Assembly (NCBI GenBank): GCA_902783375.1 | Contig: CACZQN010000019.1 | Location: 1-64,000, forward strand | Length of the DNA: 64,000 nucleotides | Direction: 5' to 3' | Source: an uncultured Lachnospiraceae bacterium | GTDB lineage: Bacteria > Bacillota > Clostridia > Lachnospirales > Lachnospiraceae | Shown here: positions 62,685-64,000 of the stretch, in pieces | Numbering within the stretch: position 1 is the stretch's first letter | Layout: each line of letters starts with the position of its first letter | Program-made: the position numbers and the translations under genes | Notes under the pieces: generated by a model | Databases searched by the model: none | Told to the model about the DNA's origin: nothing | What the model saw: the letters and a program-made list of their open reading frames with translations, nothing else

Positions 62685-64000
62685 ATGGACAAGGTGATTA
62701 TCGGTGGTGGCCAGGGCTTCTGGGGCGACAGCCCGGATGCAGCCATTCACATGGCCGAGAAGGCGAACCTGAACTATCTTGCCTGCGACTATCTGGCAGA
62801 GCTGACGCTCTCCATCATGGCAAGGCAGAAGCTGAAGAATCCGGCAGCAGGATATGCCAGAGACTTCATCCAGCTCTTTGACGGCGTGATTGACAACGCT
62901 GTGAAGAAGAACATCGGAATTCTCACCAATGCCGGCGGCATGAATGTCGAAGGCTGCGTGGAAGCGATGAAGGCAGTTGTTGAGAAGCACGGCTATTCCG
63001 GATACAAGATCGGCTATGTGACAGGCGATGACCTGACCGGCCAGATCGAGGATATGTGGAACCAGGGCGTGAAGTTCGAGAACATCGACGGCGATGTCGA
63101 CGGCATCACGGACTTCGCAGAAGTCAAAGATAAGATTGTCAATGCAAATGTCTATTTCGGTCATGAGCCGACACTGGAGTGCCTGAATGCAGGTGCCAAT
63201 GCCGTCATCACCGGACGTTCGACGGACTCTGCACTGTTCCTGGCACCGGTCATGAAGGAGCTTGGCATCGCGCCGGATGACTGGACGAACCTTGCACGCG
63301 GCATCATGGTCGGCCATCTGCTGGAGTGCGGCGGCCAGGGCGCCGGCGGCAACTTCGAATATGACTGGAGAAGTGTTCCGCGGATGGACGAGCTCGGTTT
63401 CCCGATCGCAGAGATCTCGAGAGACGATTTCCACATCACAAAGGCACCGGACTGCGGCGGCCTGATCTCCGAAGAGTCCTGCAAGGAGCAGTTCCTCTAT
63501 GAAGTACACGATCCGGCAAACTATGTGACACCGGACGTTGTTGTTGATATCTCCAAGGCAACCCTGACCCAGGACGGGGACAACCGTGTCCGCGTCGGCA
63601 ACGTCCAGGGTAAGCCAAGACCGGATACCCTGAAGCTTTCCATCGGCTATCTTGCCGGCTACAAGGTCTCCTGCATGCTGTCCTTCGCATGGCCGGATGC
63701 CTATGAGAAGGCAAAGTACTGCGCAGAGCTCATCATGAAGAAGATGGCGAGAAAGGGCCTGAAGGCAACCGATGTCCGCATCGATTACATCGGCCTGAAC
63801 TCCCTGCATCTCGATGTTGCAGATATGAGTCCGGAACTCGTCAAGAACATGAACGAGGTCGTCATGCGGATCGCGATCCGCACAGACACCAAGGAAGAGG
63901 CTTATAAGCTTGTTCCGGAAATCTCCCCGATGCAGCTGAACGGACCTCCGGGAGCAAGCTTCTTCGGCGGCAGATCCAGAGTGCAGGAAGTCATCGGTCT
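62685..64000 (+). CDS. AtuA-family (DUF1446) protein, 5' part
   Basis: The frame starts at ATG 62685 (GAGGGAGACC upstream) and runs off the right edge, giving about 438 residues. The N-terminus MDKVIIGGGQGFWGDSPDAA and the motifs NYLACDYLAELTLSIMARQK, ILTNAGGMN, VITGRSTDSALFLAP, HLLECGGQGAGGNF and LNGPPGASFFGGRSRVQEV are those of the AtuA/DUF1446 family. AtuA was linked to acyclic terpene use in Pseudomonas; most homologues in anaerobes have no proven substrate. An AtuB-like partner gene may follow outside the window. Confidence 0.88.
   Translation, partial: MDKVIIGGGQGFWGDSPDAAIHMAEKANLNYLACDYLAELTLSIMARQKLKNPAAGYARDFIQLFDGVIDNAVKKNIGILTNAGGMNVEGCVEAMKAVVEKHGYSGYKIGYVTGDDLTGQIEDMWNQGVKFENIDGDVDGITDFAEVKDKIVNANVYFGHEPTLECLNAGANAVITGRSTDSALFLAPVMKELGIAPDDWTNLARGIMVGHLLECGGQGAGGNFEYDWRSVPRMDELGFPIAEISRDDFHITKAPDCGGLISEESCKEQFLYEVHDPANYVTPDVVVDISKATLTQDGDNRVRVGNVQGKPRPDTLKLSIGYLAGYKVSCMLSFAWPDAYEKAKYCAELIMKKMARKGLKATDVRIDYIGLNSLHLDVADMSPELVKNMNEVVMRIAIRTDTKEEAYKLVPEISPMQLNGPPGASFFGGRSRVQEVIG

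Noticed and set aside
62637..63809. 390-residue minus-strand frame opposite the AtuA-like gene
   Set aside because: The plus strand encodes a recognised family throughout, with a good start site.

Overview
The window is a chromosomal segment carrying the replication origin of a Gram-positive anaerobe. It most likely belongs to class Clostridia (Bacillota), probably Lachnospiraceae or a close relative. The evidence is the conserved order rpmH-rnpA-yidD-yidC-jag-mnmE-mnmG-rsmG-parA-parB on one side and dnaA-dnaN-yaaA-recF-gyrB-gyrA on the other, a DUF4446 gene after parB, a fused LigB-like/AMMECR1 protein, two-subunit class I fumarase, DegV, and a CIRCE-controlled Hsp20. Family-level placement is inference.

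Layout. Bases 1-6.6 kb hold accessory genes: an AbiEi-like antitoxin fragment, a RibD-type reductase, the AMMECR1 fusion, an esterase, a membrane EAL phosphodiesterase, a 68-residue orphan gene and membrane proteins. Bases 6.6-16 kb are the left arm of the origin, on the minus strand, with four parS sites at 8.7-8.9 kb. Origin signals lie on both sides of dnaA: DnaA boxes at 16.09-16.23 kb, and weaker boxes plus a DnaA-trio-like, AT-rich stretch at 17.79-17.93 kb. Bases 16.4-26.8 kb are the right arm, on the plus strand. Between gyrB and gyrA lies a strongly folded non-coding element of about 180 bases followed by a 26-base tandem repeat. Bases 27-34.5 kb carry an RsgI-like protein with a disrupted N-terminus, DegV, Hsp20, a GT2-GtrA/phosphodiester glycosidase/membrane protein operon and a GH51 arabinofuranosidase.

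The main accessory locus is 34.5-52.7 kb, all on the minus strand and head-on to replication. In transcription order it encodes a STAND-like ATPase, an ECF sigma factor, an NHLM-type ABC transporter with a C39 peptidase, a second NHLM-type ABC transporter, a double-glycine-leader precursor peptide, a secreted cysteine-peptidase-like lectin protein, a YD-repeat lipoprotein, a secreted CHAP-SH3b protein, a second small protein with a leader-like motif, a STAS protein, a TIR-like/FHA fusion, a PP2C phosphatase, a membrane Ser/Thr kinase and a protein with four CxxC pairs. I read this as a peptide export system tied to cell-envelope effectors and a phospho-signalling module. No peptide-modifying enzyme is visible.

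Bases 53-64 kb carry a SnoaL-like protein, a 2263-residue repeat-rich surface protein with a divergent HTH regulator, and the start of an AtuA-family gene behind two palindromic operators. A 370-base non-coding repeat occurs twice, in opposite orientations, at 29.5 and 53.5 kb, flanking the accessory locus. I saw no rRNA, tRNA, CRISPR array, transposase or integrase.
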